64,000 nt of DNA from Veillonella sp. GTDB taxonomy: Bacteria; Bacillota; Negativicutes; Veillonellales; Veillonellaceae. This document shows positions 15,847 through 24,687 of this stretch, piece after piece (the stretch's first letter is position 1; each line of letters starts with the position of its first letter). Below the pieces are notes generated by a model that had not been told where the DNA came from, made no database searches, and saw nothing but the letters and a program-made list of their open reading frames with translations. The DNA lies in NCBI RefSeq assembly GCF_041333735.1, contig NZ_JBGKFB010000001.1, positions 1,312,501 through 1,376,500 of the forward strand, read 5' to 3'. A program made the translations under genes and the position numbers.

Positions 15847-16826
15847 TGAATAACGCAATTGTTGATGTGCGCAATGTGTCCATTACCATCGATACCTTCC
15901 AAGGCCCTTTACGGGTTATTCGCAATCAAGATATCTCCTTACAACCAGGTGAGATTTTAGGTATTGTTGGTGAATCAGGCTGTGGTAAATCTGTACTAGT
16001 TAATTCCTTAATGGGATTGCTACCATATGGCAAAACAAAAATCAAAGCCGATACATTTATGATTGATGGCAATGATTGCCTTGAATTTACTGAAGATGAC
16101 TGGAATGAACTCCGCGGTACTACTGTTGCCATGGTATTCCAAGATCCTATGACATCTTTGAATCCAATCATGACGATTGGGGAGCAAATGTATGAGGTTA
16201 TCAATCGTACCAATGCATATGGTGAGGATTATGACGAACGAGCTATCGCCATCGACTTATTAAAGAAGATGGGCCTTTCAACACCAGAACGACGATTATC
16301 TCAATATCCTCATGAATTGAGTGGTGGTATGCGCCAACGCGTTTGTATCGCCATGGCTGTCGCAGGTCGTCCAAAGGTTTTGATTTGTGATGAACCGACA
16401 ACGGCTCTAGATATTACAACAGAGGCTCAAATCTTGCGCCTTATGCAAACATTAGCTGTAGAAGCTGGTATTGGCATTATCTTTATTTCTCATAACCTCC
16501 GCGTTATTGCTCAAATTTGCGACCGCGTTATGGTTATGTACGCTGGTAAATGTGTTGAATCTGCTACGGTAGAAGGTATCTTTAATGAACCTCGTCATCC
16601 GTACACATTGGGCTTGTTACTCGCTTTACCACAAGGTAAATGGCATGGTGAGTTAAAAGCCGTTGAAGGTCAACCACCAGATCTGTTTGATCTACCACGA
16701 GGTTGTGCGTTTAATCCACGGTGTAAGTGGGCTATGCGTATCTGTGGTAATCGTATTCCTATGGTTACAAATGTTGGTGAAGGTCACCAATTTACATGTT
16801 GGTTAGCTAAGTTGGAGGGACTTTAA
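15846..16826 (+). CDS. oppD: Oligopeptide/dipeptide ABC transporter ATPase (OppD type)
   Basis: 326 aa. Walker A GESGCGKS, Q-loop VFQDPMTSLNP, signature LSGGMRQRVCIAMA, Walker B LICDEPTTALD and the H-loop FISHNL are all intact. The C-terminal OppD/OppF extension is present, with the cysteine-rich stretch CAFNPRCKWAMRIC. It starts within the oppC stop (TAATG) and ends the same way at oppF. Confidence 0.93.
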   Translation: MNNAIVDVRNVSITIDTFQGPLRVIRNQDISLQPGEILGIVGESGCGKSVLVNSLMGLLPYGKTKIKADTFMIDGNDCLEFTEDDWNELRGTTVAMVFQDPMTSLNPIMTIGEQMYEVINRTNAYGEDYDERAIAIDLLKKMGLSTPERRLSQYPHELSGGMRQRVCIAMAVAGRPKVLICDEPTTALDITTEAQILRLMQTLAVEAGIGIIFISHNLRVIAQICDRVMVMYAGKCVESATVEGIFNEPRHPYTLGLLLALPQGKWHGELKAVEGQPPDLFDLPRGCAFNPRCKWAMRICGNRIPMVTNVGEGHQFTCWLAKLEGL

Positions 16827-17773
16827 TGAGTTACGTATGGGAAACTGACAACCTCGTTAAAGAGTTCACTCTGTCAGGTGGCTTATTTAAGCCAAAACAC
16901 ACGGTACACGCTGTACAAGGCGTGAGCCTATATCAATCACCAGGGGAAACCCTCGGTATCGTAGGTGAATCTGGATGTGGTAAATCTACATTTGGCTACA
17001 CCTTGATGGGGTTACATCAAGCTACATCAGGTTCTATTTATATGAATGGACGCCAAATTGATCCCTATGTGGATCGCAAAGCCGTTCATCCTGTGATGCA
17101 AATGGTATTCCAAAATCCTTATGCATCACTTAATCCACGTCTTACGGTTAATGCGATTTTAGAGGAACCTTTGGAGTTGGATCCAAAGTATACACCTCGT
17201 GATCGCGTTATTCGCGTAAAAGAAGTGCTTGATCAAGTTGGTTTGAACATGTCTTTTGGTGAGCGTTATGCTCATGAATTATCTGGTGGTCAACGTCAAC
17301 GTATCGGTATTGCACGGGCTCTTATTATGCAGCCACAGTGTATCATCTGTGATGAACCGATTTCAGCACTAGATGTATCGATTCAAGTACAAATTATGAC
17401 ATTGCTTGAACGATTACAAGAACAACATGGTATTTCGTACCTCTTTATTTCTCATGATTTAAACATGGTGCGCTACATCAGTCATCGCATGGTGGTTATG
17501 TACTTAGGTGCTGTTATGGAAGAAGGTCCAGCATTGGATTTATACGAATTCCCACAACATCCTTACACTCGTGCTTTGACGGCCTTAAATGGTCCTGTTA
17601 TACCACATGCTCCAATTGGAGCACCGCTTAAAGGGGACCCACCAAATCCACTAGATCCACCGAAAGGTTGTTTGTTTAGTGGTCGTTGCCCAGAAGCAGA
17701 GGGTCGTTGCTTTACAGAACGTCCACCTCTACGTGATTGGGCAGATCGCCGCATCGCATGCTGGCACATATAA
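16826..17773 (+). CDS. oppF: Oligopeptide/dipeptide ABC transporter ATPase (OppF type)
   Basis: 315 aa, the second ATPase. Walker A GESGCGKST, Q-loop VFQNPYASLNPR, signature LSGGQRQRIGIARAL, Walker B IICDEPISALDVS, H-loop FISHDL and a C-terminal cysteine cluster (CLFSGRCPEAEGRC). With OppD it powers import. The decayed ATPase at 1229-1777 is of the same broad family but is not a copy of this gene. Confidence 0.93.
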   Translation: MSYVWETDNLVKEFTLSGGLFKPKHTVHAVQGVSLYQSPGETLGIVGESGCGKSTFGYTLMGLHQATSGSIYMNGRQIDPYVDRKAVHPVMQMVFQNPYASLNPRLTVNAILEEPLELDPKYTPRDRVIRVKEVLDQVGLNMSFGERYAHELSGGQRQRIGIARALIMQPQCIICDEPISALDVSIQVQIMTLLERLQEQHGISYLFISHDLNMVRYISHRMVVMYLGAVMEEGPALDLYEFPQHPYTRALTALNGPVIPHAPIGAPLKGDPPNPLDPPKGCLFSGRCPEAEGRCFTERPPLRDWADRRIACWHI

Positions 17774-17785
17774 TGGGAGAATAGT

Positions 17786-18604
17786 ATGGAAAAGTTACTT
17801 GTTGGCAAGTCCTTGGAGCATCAACTCGATACAGTTATTAAAGAATTAGCACCAAAAGGAAAAATATCCTATGTAGTACTTCAATTTGACGATGAAGAGG
17901 AACCGACTATTATCGCTTCTAAAGGGGCGGATACGGTACATTCTAGTGCAAGTTTGATTAAGGTACTCATCATGGAGTATGTATTCCATTTAGCTCGTAC
18001 TGAACAGTTAGATCTTAATGACACAGTTCCACTATCTAGAACACCTCGTGTTGAAGGTGGTGGTGCTTTACAAGAACTAGTAGCAAAGCATAGCTTTACG
18101 TATCTTGAGTTATGCCGTCTTATGATGGTTCTTAGCGATAATATGGCGACAAATTTGCTCATTACAGTTCTTGGAATGGAAAATATCAATGCTCGTGCAG
18201 AACAGCTTGGTGTAGATGAGATAGAACTCAATCGCATGATGATGGACTTTGAAGCTCTCGCCGAAGGCCGTGATAATCGTATGACTGCTATGGCGTTAGC
18301 TCGTCTCTATAAACACATTTTTGAATGTCGCGATAGAGATTTTTATGGCCGAGAAATGTGGAACATTTTAGGTCGCCAACAATTCCGTGATATTTTGCCA
18401 TTTTATTGGGGGGAAGATGTACGCTTTCACCATAAAACAGGTTCCCTTGATCGCGTAGAGCATGACGGGGGCATATTAGAAACGTTTAGAGGTCATTTCT
18501 GCTTTATCCTTTTGATGAGCGATATCGATAATGACCGAGGTAAAGAGTTAGGCGCTCAAGTAGGGCGTATCATGAAAGAATTTGTAGAGGAAGCATTGCC
18601 ATGA
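17786..18604 (+). CDS. Class A beta-lactamase-fold serine hydrolase without signal peptide
   Basis: 272 aa. The full class A catalytic set is visible in order: Ser56-x-x-Lys59 (SLIK), Ser117-Asp118-Asn119 (SDN), the omega-loop Glu145-x-x-Leu-Asn149 (EIELN) and Lys217-Thr-Gly (KTG). There is no signal peptide or membrane segment: the start MEKLLVGKSLEHQLDTVIKEL is charged, so the protein should stay in the cytoplasm. It lies between oppF and the binding-protein gene, 12 nt after the former and overlapping the latter by 4 nt. A role as an intracellular peptidase or amidase acting on imported peptides is a reasonable inference; antibiotic resistance is unlikely without export. Confidence 0.85.
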   Translation: MEKLLVGKSLEHQLDTVIKELAPKGKISYVVLQFDDEEEPTIIASKGADTVHSSASLIKVLIMEYVFHLARTEQLDLNDTVPLSRTPRVEGGGALQELVAKHSFTYLELCRLMMVLSDNMATNLLITVLGMENINARAEQLGVDEIELNRMMMDFEALAEGRDNRMTAMALARLYKHIFECRDRDFYGREMWNILGRQQFRDILPFYWGEDVRFHHKTGSLDRVEHDGGILETFRGHFCFILLMSDIDNDRGKELGAQVGRIMKEFVEEALP

Positions 18605-20202
18605 TGGATAAACGAAATTTGTTAAAACTCATGGTCCTTGCTCTTGGGGTGAGTGTGCTCTTGTTTGTATTTGGTTATCCTCGCGGGGAGCAACCAATTG
18701 ATGAGCATACAATCCGATATGTTCTTGAGCAGGAACCATCCACATTGGATCCAGCAAAGTCTACCACCTCTCCGGAGGGCACAGTTCAACTGCAATTATT
18801 TGACGGTTTAGTTCGTTTAAATGATGAAAGTGAACCAGAGGCAGCACTTGCTAAAAGCTGGGATATTTCTGATGATGGTCGCGAGTATACCTTCCATTTA
18901 CGACCAGATTTAAAATGGTCCAATGGAGAGCCTTTGACGGCTCATGACTTTGAATACGCTTGGAAACGCGTATTAGACCCTGAAGTCCATGCGGACAATG
19001 CATATATGTTATATGTATTAAAAAATGGCGAAGCCTTTAATAATGGTGATGCCAAAGCTGAAGATGTTGGTGTTAAGGCCATCGATGATGATACATTGGT
19101 GGTTACCTTAGAAAATCCAACAGCCTATTTCTTAAAATTATTAGCATCTCATAGTTACTATCCAGTGAGTCAAAAGGCTGTAGAAGCTCATGAAAACTGG
19201 GCTGCTAATGCAGATACATTTGTGTCTAATGGTCCATACCGCTTATTATCTTGGAAGCATAACGGGGAAATGGATTTTGTTAAGAACCCGAATTATTGGG
19301 ATGCGGACTCTGTAAAAACAGAGAAGATGAATTGGCCTATTAGTGAATCCCAAAGCACACGCCTCACATTGGTTGAAGGTGGCGAAGCAGATATGACTGT
19401 TGAGCCTCCTGTAGCAGATCAAAAACGCTTAGAAGAGGCTGGTCTATTACATATTGGACCTATGCTTGGTAACTACTATTACGTATTCAATGTGAAAGCA
19501 GAGCCTTTTACAGACCCTGAAGTACGTAAAGCATTCTCTATGGTTATCAACCGTGCTAATATCGTTAACAATATTGTTCGCGGTGGTAAAGAGGCTGCCT
19601 ATGCATTTGTTCCATATGGCATGCTTGAAAGCAACGGTCGTGAAGACTTCCGTGAAGCTGGTAGCTATCTCGTTTACGAAGATGTAGAGCAAGCGAAAGA
19701 AATCTTGAAACAAGCTGGCTATGATAAGAATCATCCATTGCCTCCAATTACGATTTTGTATAATACAAGCGAATTACATAAAGCGATTGCTGAAGCTGTA
19801 CAGGATGCATGGGTAAATGCATTTGGTGCAGATGTGCGTTTACAAAATCAAGAGACAAAAGTATTCTTAGCTGATCGTGAAGCTGGTAAATACCAAGTAG
19901 CTCGTGCATCTTGGGTTGCGGATTACAGTGATCCACAAAACTTCTTAGAAGTATTCTCTGCGGAAGACAACGATAGTCAGTACCATAGTGAAGACTATAA
20001 CGAGTTAATCGCTCGTATCCGTACGACACCAAATGGGGCTGAACGCGATGCATTGATGCATCAAGCAGAAAAGATGATTTTTGATGAATCTCTAGTAATG
20101 CCGTTATACTTTACAACACAACCATATGTAACAAACGGAAGTATTCAAAATTATTTCTGGACTACATTGGGCCTTGTTGACTTTAAAAAAGCATACAAAT
20201 AA
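18601..20202 (+). CDS. oppA: Peptide-binding protein of the Opp transporter (SBP family 5)
   Basis: 533 aa. The N-terminal hydrophobic segment (about residues 10-26) is followed by FGYPRGEQPIDEHTIRYVLEQEPSTLDP, the standard start of mature family-5 peptide-binding proteins. Later motifs include the WDISDDGREYTFHLRPDLKWSNG region. There is no lipobox cysteine after the hydrophobic stretch, so it is either released into the periplasm or held by an uncleaved anchor. ATGATG start overlapping the preceding stop. It is the last gene of the opp operon and is followed by a terminator. Confidence 0.92.
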   Translation: MMDKRNLLKLMVLALGVSVLLFVFGYPRGEQPIDEHTIRYVLEQEPSTLDPAKSTTSPEGTVQLQLFDGLVRLNDESEPEAALAKSWDISDDGREYTFHLRPDLKWSNGEPLTAHDFEYAWKRVLDPEVHADNAYMLYVLKNGEAFNNGDAKAEDVGVKAIDDDTLVVTLENPTAYFLKLLASHSYYPVSQKAVEAHENWAANADTFVSNGPYRLLSWKHNGEMDFVKNPNYWDADSVKTEKMNWPISESQSTRLTLVEGGEADMTVEPPVADQKRLEEAGLLHIGPMLGNYYYVFNVKAEPFTDPEVRKAFSMVINRANIVNNIVRGGKEAAYAFVPYGMLESNGREDFREAGSYLVYEDVEQAKEILKQAGYDKNHPLPPITILYNTSELHKAIAEAVQDAWVNAFGADVRLQNQETKVFLADREAGKYQVARASWVADYSDPQNFLEVFSAEDNDSQYHSEDYNELIARIRTTPNGAERDALMHQAEKMIFDESLVMPLYFTTQPYVTNGSIQNYFWTTLGLVDFKKAYK

Positions 20203-20211
20203 GATACACTT

Positions 20212-20240
20212 AAGACGTACACAATGTGTACGTCTTTTGT
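20212..20240 (+). terminator. opp operon terminator
   Basis: AAGACGTACAC / GTGTACGTCTT perfect 11-bp stem with a 3-nt loop, then TTGTTG. The T-run is weak but the stem is strong. Confidence 0.8.
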
Positions 20241-20258
20241 TGTATTTAACGAGGATAT

Positions 20259-21197
20259 ATGAACTGGATTGAACCAAAGCGCTTAGCACCGGGCATGACC
20301 ATAGGGATTATGGCTCCTGCTAGTGCAAGCGATGAAGATTTATATAGAATAGAAGAGATTTGTAACGCAAGGGGCTACCATGTGCTTTTTGGTGAAAGTG
20401 CACATCGTAAAGGACTTTATGGTGGTACACCTGAGGAGCAAGCCCAAGAGTTTCAATATATGATGACCACCGCACCTTGTGATGCGGTACTTGCCTTGCG
20501 CGGTGGTTACGGAACGATGCGTTATCTAGATTTATTAGATTATAAAGCAATTCGTAAACATCGTAAGGCTTTTATAGGGTATAGCGACTGTACGGCTCTT
20601 CATATGGCTATCAATCGATATAGTAGATTTATTACGTATCACGGGCCGATGGGCGTCGACTTTAAAGAAGAACATAAGGCAGATATAGATGCATTATTTG
20701 TAGCTTTAGAAGGTAAATTACAAGTCATAGAACCATTACCTGAACCGCCACGTGGTGCCATTGGTACTGAGCTAGGGGAAGGAATTTTACGGGGCGGCAA
20801 TATGACGATGTTATCAATGCTGTGCGGAACGCCTTATTTTTTAGAGGATGAATCTTGGGAGGATACCTTACTATTCATTGAAGATGTAGGGGAAGCACCG
20901 TACAAGCTTGATCGCATGTTACAACAGTGGCGTTTAAGTGGGCTGTTGAGTCGTATAAAAGGTTTGGTGATTGGTACTTTTACAGACTGCGAAGGTGATG
21001 AAGATGAACGTGATTACGATTTAGGCTATGAAGCACTGCGCTACATGGAGGACAATAGGAATCCTGAATTACCAGAGCCTTTTGTATGCTATGTGCCTAC
21101 AGGGCATGGAACGCCGCATCAAACATTGCCATTAGGTGCAACGATTAACTTTAGATATATTTCAAACACTATAATTGTTCATACCTATTCGAAATAG
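20259..21197 (+). CDS. LD-carboxypeptidase (peptidase family S66)
   Basis: 312 aa, cytoplasmic. S66 enzymes remove the terminal D-alanine from L,D-linked murein tetrapeptides during recycling, or cleave microcin-like conjugates (MccF). The nucleophile is Ser109 in GYSDCT; the RGGYG motif is at 81-85, and GHGTPHQTLPLGA near the C-terminus supplies the catalytic His. The Glu of the triad is in the LLFIEDVGE region. It follows the opp operon, which suggests peptide or muropeptide salvage, though a terminator lies between. Confidence 0.9.
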   Translation: MNWIEPKRLAPGMTIGIMAPASASDEDLYRIEEICNARGYHVLFGESAHRKGLYGGTPEEQAQEFQYMMTTAPCDAVLALRGGYGTMRYLDLLDYKAIRKHRKAFIGYSDCTALHMAINRYSRFITYHGPMGVDFKEEHKADIDALFVALEGKLQVIEPLPEPPRGAIGTELGEGILRGGNMTMLSMLCGTPYFLEDESWEDTLLFIEDVGEAPYKLDRMLQQWRLSGLLSRIKGLVIGTFTDCEGDEDERDYDLGYEALRYMEDNRNPELPEPFVCYVPTGHGTPHQTLPLGATINFRYISNTIIVHTYSK

Positions 21198-21301
21198 ACG
21201 GATTCTTCTTAGATAGAATAAATAATAAATAGAATACATAGTAAACACTATAGATAGAATATTTCATAGACAGTATAGACTAGATATTATAAAGGGGAGT
21301 T

Positions 21302-22441
21302 ATGACATTACAAGAACGAGAATCGCAAGCTTGTGCCATTATAGATGATATGGCACATGAGTTGCGTAAGCTTTCATTATATTTACACGATAATCCAGAA
21401 TTGGGGTTAGAAGAGCATAAAGCAGTTAATGTAATTAATCAATTTTTAGAGAATCATAATTTTTTATCTCAAGTGGGTTTAACTGATCTACCAGAGTTAC
21501 AAACTGCATTACGGGGCGACTATAATTGTGAGGCACATCATAAAATGGCCTTTTTAGGCGAGTATGATGCTTTACCTGAACTTGGTCATGGTTGTGGACA
21601 TAATCTCATTGCTATGATGAGTTTAGGCGCTGCGGTTGCTTTTAGTCAAAGTGCACCAGAAACATGGGGAACGACATTCTTTGGATGTCCTGCAGAGGAA
21701 ACCATTGGTGGTAAGGTATATATGGCGGAGGCAGGTTTATTTAAAGGCTATGAGGCAGCACTCATTATTCATCCAGGCGGTGAAAATGAAGTGGGTGGCA
21801 CATCCTTAGCGACCCATCCCTTAGAGGTAACCTTCCACGGTCGATCCTGTCATATCGCATCACTTACTGACTCTGGTATTAATGCGCTAGATTGTGCTGT
21901 AGATTTATATCAAAGAATCAAAGAGTTAAAGAAAACATTCCCTAAAGGGGCTATTGTGGGCGCCATCTTTACCAAAGCTGGTACGGCGCCGAACGTAGTA
22001 ACTCCTAAGGCGACAATTCGTATGACTGTTCGTGGTAGCACCGTAGATGATTTAGAAGGGATTGTTTTGCCAGCTATTAAAGCGGCGGCTCAAGAAATTG
22101 CAGTTTCTTACGGTGCTAAAGTTGAAATGCATCACTATGAGCCACTTTTTAAGGATATGCGTCAAGATAAACGGTTATTAGATCTCTTTACAGAGGTAAT
22201 GACTGAGTTTGGTGAAAGCCCACGCATATTGCCTGATGATGAGGCAGATGGTAGCACAGATGTAGGAAATGTATCCTATGAAGTGCCAACTGCACAGCCA
22301 ACATTACAAATTGGATTAGGCTTAGAAGCGCATACGCCTGAGTTTACTTGTGCAGCTGGTTCTGACTATGGATTAGACCAAGCAATCAAGGGTGCTAAGA
22401 TTATGGCTGTTGTAGCCTTGCGTTATGCTATGTGTAAGTGA
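21302..22441 (+). CDS. M20-family metallopeptidase / amidohydrolase
   Basis: 379 aa. M20D-type hydrolase: LHDNPELGLEEHKA near the N-terminus, the metal-site regions FLGEYDALPELGHGCGHN and GCPAEETIGGK, a dimerisation insert, and the C-terminal HTPEFTCAAGSDYG. Related enzymes deacylate N-acyl amino acids, cleave p-aminobenzoyl-glutamate (AbgB) or split dipeptides; the substrate is not decidable here. The 104-bp spacer before it is rich in repeats of AGATAGAATA-like sequence. AAAGGGGAG precedes the ATG. Confidence 0.87.
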   Translation: MTLQERESQACAIIDDMAHELRKLSLYLHDNPELGLEEHKAVNVINQFLENHNFLSQVGLTDLPELQTALRGDYNCEAHHKMAFLGEYDALPELGHGCGHNLIAMMSLGAAVAFSQSAPETWGTTFFGCPAEETIGGKVYMAEAGLFKGYEAALIIHPGGENEVGGTSLATHPLEVTFHGRSCHIASLTDSGINALDCAVDLYQRIKELKKTFPKGAIVGAIFTKAGTAPNVVTPKATIRMTVRGSTVDDLEGIVLPAIKAAAQEIAVSYGAKVEMHHYEPLFKDMRQDKRLLDLFTEVMTEFGESPRILPDDEADGSTDVGNVSYEVPTAQPTLQIGLGLEAHTPEFTCAAGSDYGLDQAIKGAKIMAVVALRYAMCK

Positions 22442-22451
22442 TGTTCAATTT

Positions 22452-22480
22452 TTGACATATAGAGGTCAAAAAGGTACAAT
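22452..22480 (+). promoter_or_regulatory. Promoter of the ABC-F gene
   Basis: TTGACA (22452-22457), 17-bp spacer, TACAAT (22475-22480). The predicted start near 22487 is upstream of the hairpin terminator at 22511-22535, so that hairpin belongs to the leader of the following gene. Confidence 0.75.
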
Positions 22481-22510
22481 AGATATAATATTTAAGTAAG
22501 TATGAAATAA

Positions 22511-22535
22511 GCCGTCTTCAACAAGACGGCTTTTA
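22511..22535 (+). terminator. Leader terminator before the ABC-F gene (possible attenuator)
   Basis: GCCGTCTT / AAGACGGC perfect 8-bp stem with a CAAC loop, then TTTTATT. It ends about 18 nt before the ABC-F ATG. It may also end read-through from the M20 gene. Confidence 0.8.
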
Positions 22536-22552
22536 TTCCGGTGGAGATAGAT

Positions 22553-24109
22553 ATGAGTGTTTTAACCGTTTCCAATGTAACCCATGGTTTTGGAGCGCGA
22601 CAAATCTTAGATGATGCATCATTCCGCCTGTTAAAAGGCGAACATGTAGGCCTCATTGGCGCCAATGGTGAAGGTAAGTCTACATTCCTAAATATCATTA
22701 CAGGTAAAATTCCTCCTGATGAAGGTAAGATTGAATGGTCTAATCAAGTAATGGTTGGCTATTTAGATCAACATGCAGTCCTCGAAAAAGGTATGACCAT
22801 TCGAGATGTATTACAACGGGCCTTTGATGATTTATTCGTCATGGAACAAAAGATTAACGATGCCTATAATCGCATGGGCGATGTATCCGAAGATGAAATG
22901 AATAAACTGCTCGAACAAGTTGGGGAATGGCAAGAAATTCTAGAGCAACGTGGTTTCTATGAAATTGATGCGGTTATCGAACGTACCGCTGCAGGGCTTG
23001 GCCTTATGGATATTGGGCTTGATCGAGATGTTACAGAACTTAGTGGTGGTCAACGTACAAAGGTTTTGCTTACAAAACTATTACTGGAAAAACCAACTAT
23101 TTTGTTATTGGACGAACCGACAAACTATCTTGATGTAGAGCATATTCAATGGTTGCAAAACTATTTACAAAACTACGAAAATGCTTTTATCTTGATTTCC
23201 CATGATATGGAGTTCTTGAATTCTGTAGTTAATGTTATTTATCATATCGAGCAAGCGGTCTTAACGCGTTATACTGGCGATTATCATCAGTTCCAAGCTG
23301 CTTACGAAGTGAAAAAGGCACAAGCGGCTAAGGCTTATGAGCGTCAACAACAAGAGATTGAGCGAATGGAGGACTTCATCCAACGTAATAAAGCTCGTGT
23401 TGCAACGCGTGGCATGGCGAATTCTCGAGCTAAGCGCTTAGAGAAAATGGAAATTTTGGAAAAACCAAAAGAGTATATTAAACCTTCCTTTAGTTTTAAA
23501 GAAGGCCGTACGCCAAGTCGTTTTATTGTAGAAGCCTTTGGTTTGGAATTAGGATATGATGAACCATTGACTAGACCAGTAGACTTTCAAATTGAAAGAA
23601 ATAAAAAAATTGCCATTCGCGGCGTTAACGGTCTAGGTAAAACGACATTATTGAAAACAATTTTAGGGTTATTAAAACCGGTGAGTGGTGAGTTGGTAAA
23701 AGGTGATTTCTTACAAGTTGGCTATTTTGCTCAAGAAGATACACCATCCAATTCTGAAACTGCCTTAGATTATATTTGGAATGAATATCCAGCAATGACT
23801 AATGCAGAGGTGCGTGCTGCACTTGCTCGTTGTGGCCTTACTAACGAGCATATTACATCTCAAATGCGCGTGTTATCTGGTGGTGAAAATGCAAAGGTTC
23901 GTTTGTGTAAATTAATGCAGAATAAGTACAATGTTCTCGTATTAGACGAACCGACTAATCACTTAGATATCTATGCAAAGGAAGAGTTGAGTCGTGCTTT
24001 ACGTGAGTTTAAAGGAACTATCGTTTTGGTAAGCCATGAACCTGAATTTTATAAAGATTGGGTTACGGATATTTGGAATATTGAAGATTGGACGACAAAG
24101 ATCGTTTAG
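22553..24109 (+). CDS. ABC-F family ATPase
   Basis: 518 aa from the ATG that follows GGTGGAGA; a GTG 12 nt upstream overlaps the ribosome site. It has two ABC domains in tandem and no membrane segment. Domain 1: Walker A GANGEGKST, signature LSGGQRTK, Walker B LLLDEPTNYLD. A charged interdomain linker follows (YERQQQEIERMEDFIQRNK). Domain 2: GVNGLGKTT, LSGGENAK, LVLDEPTNHLD. ABC-F proteins act on the ribosome, some giving antibiotic protection, others adjusting translation (EttA, YbiT, YkpA types). The subtype is not certain; length and linker look like the housekeeping YkpA/YbiT type. folE begins 8 nt downstream. Confidence 0.92.
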   Translation: MSVLTVSNVTHGFGARQILDDASFRLLKGEHVGLIGANGEGKSTFLNIITGKIPPDEGKIEWSNQVMVGYLDQHAVLEKGMTIRDVLQRAFDDLFVMEQKINDAYNRMGDVSEDEMNKLLEQVGEWQEILEQRGFYEIDAVIERTAAGLGLMDIGLDRDVTELSGGQRTKVLLTKLLLEKPTILLLDEPTNYLDVEHIQWLQNYLQNYENAFILISHDMEFLNSVVNVIYHIEQAVLTRYTGDYHQFQAAYEVKKAQAAKAYERQQQEIERMEDFIQRNKARVATRGMANSRAKRLEKMEILEKPKEYIKPSFSFKEGRTPSRFIVEAFGLELGYDEPLTRPVDFQIERNKKIAIRGVNGLGKTTLLKTILGLLKPVSGELVKGDFLQVGYFAQEDTPSNSETALDYIWNEYPAMTNAEVRAALARCGLTNEHITSQMRVLSGGENAKVRLCKLMQNKYNVLVLDEPTNHLDIYAKEELSRALREFKGTIVLVSHEPEFYKDWVTDIWNIEDWTTKIV

Positions 24110-24117
24110 GAGGACCG

Positions 24118-24687
24118 ATGAATCAACGTGCAAAGGACGGGATAAAGCAATTCTTAGAAGCTTTATCTGTTGATACAGAGGCACCAGAGCTAGAGAAAAC
24201 ACCAAGTCGTGTAACAGAATTATATAGTGAATTATTTAGTGGCGTAGGCCTAGATACAAAATCTGCATGGGGTGAAACCTTTAGTACTGATTACAAGGGG
24301 CTTGTAGCAGTTACAGGGATTCCATTTTATTCCATGTGTGAGCACCACTTGTTGCCATTCTTTGGAACCGTTGATATTGTGTATCAACCGAAGGATGGCT
24401 GTGTGGCAGGTCTTAGCAAGTTTCAAGAGATTGTTAATATCCTTAGCCGGAGGCCGCAACTACAAGAGCGGTTGGCGTCGGAATTAGCAGATGCCATTAT
24501 GAATGATTTATCTGCTCATGGTGTATTTGTGCGCATTACATCAACACAGTTATGTATGCTTATCAAAGGAACTATGCAGCAAGACTCAAAGGTGATTACA
24601 TTAGAAAGCCGTGGCGTGCTAGCAGAGACAGGTACGTTACGTGATGAAGCGTTAGCAATGTTAGGTGGAGGACAGGCAAATGTTTAA
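24118..24687 (+). CDS. folE: GTP cyclohydrolase I
   Basis: 189 aa from the ATG that follows TTAGGAGG. It makes 7,8-dihydroneopterin triphosphate from GTP, the first step of folate synthesis. MCEHHLLPFFG carries the zinc-binding Cys and the catalytic His; the second zinc Cys is in QLCMLIKGTMQ. It is the first of four folate genes (folE, folP, folB, folK) with short gaps or overlaps. Its end overlaps the folP start by 8 nt. Confidence 0.95.
   Translation: MNQRAKDGIKQFLEALSVDTEAPELEKTPSRVTELYSELFSGVGLDTKSAWGETFSTDYKGLVAVTGIPFYSMCEHHLLPFFGTVDIVYQPKDGCVAGLSKFQEIVNILSRRPQLQERLASELADAIMNDLSAHGVFVRITSTQLCMLIKGTMQQDSKVITLESRGVLAETGTLRDEALAMLGGGQANV

Noticed and set aside
21198..21301. Tandem AGATAGAATA-like repeats before the M20 gene, considered as a CRISPR or phase-variable tract
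   Set aside because: The units are irregular, short and without unique spacers; this is AT-rich spacer sequence.
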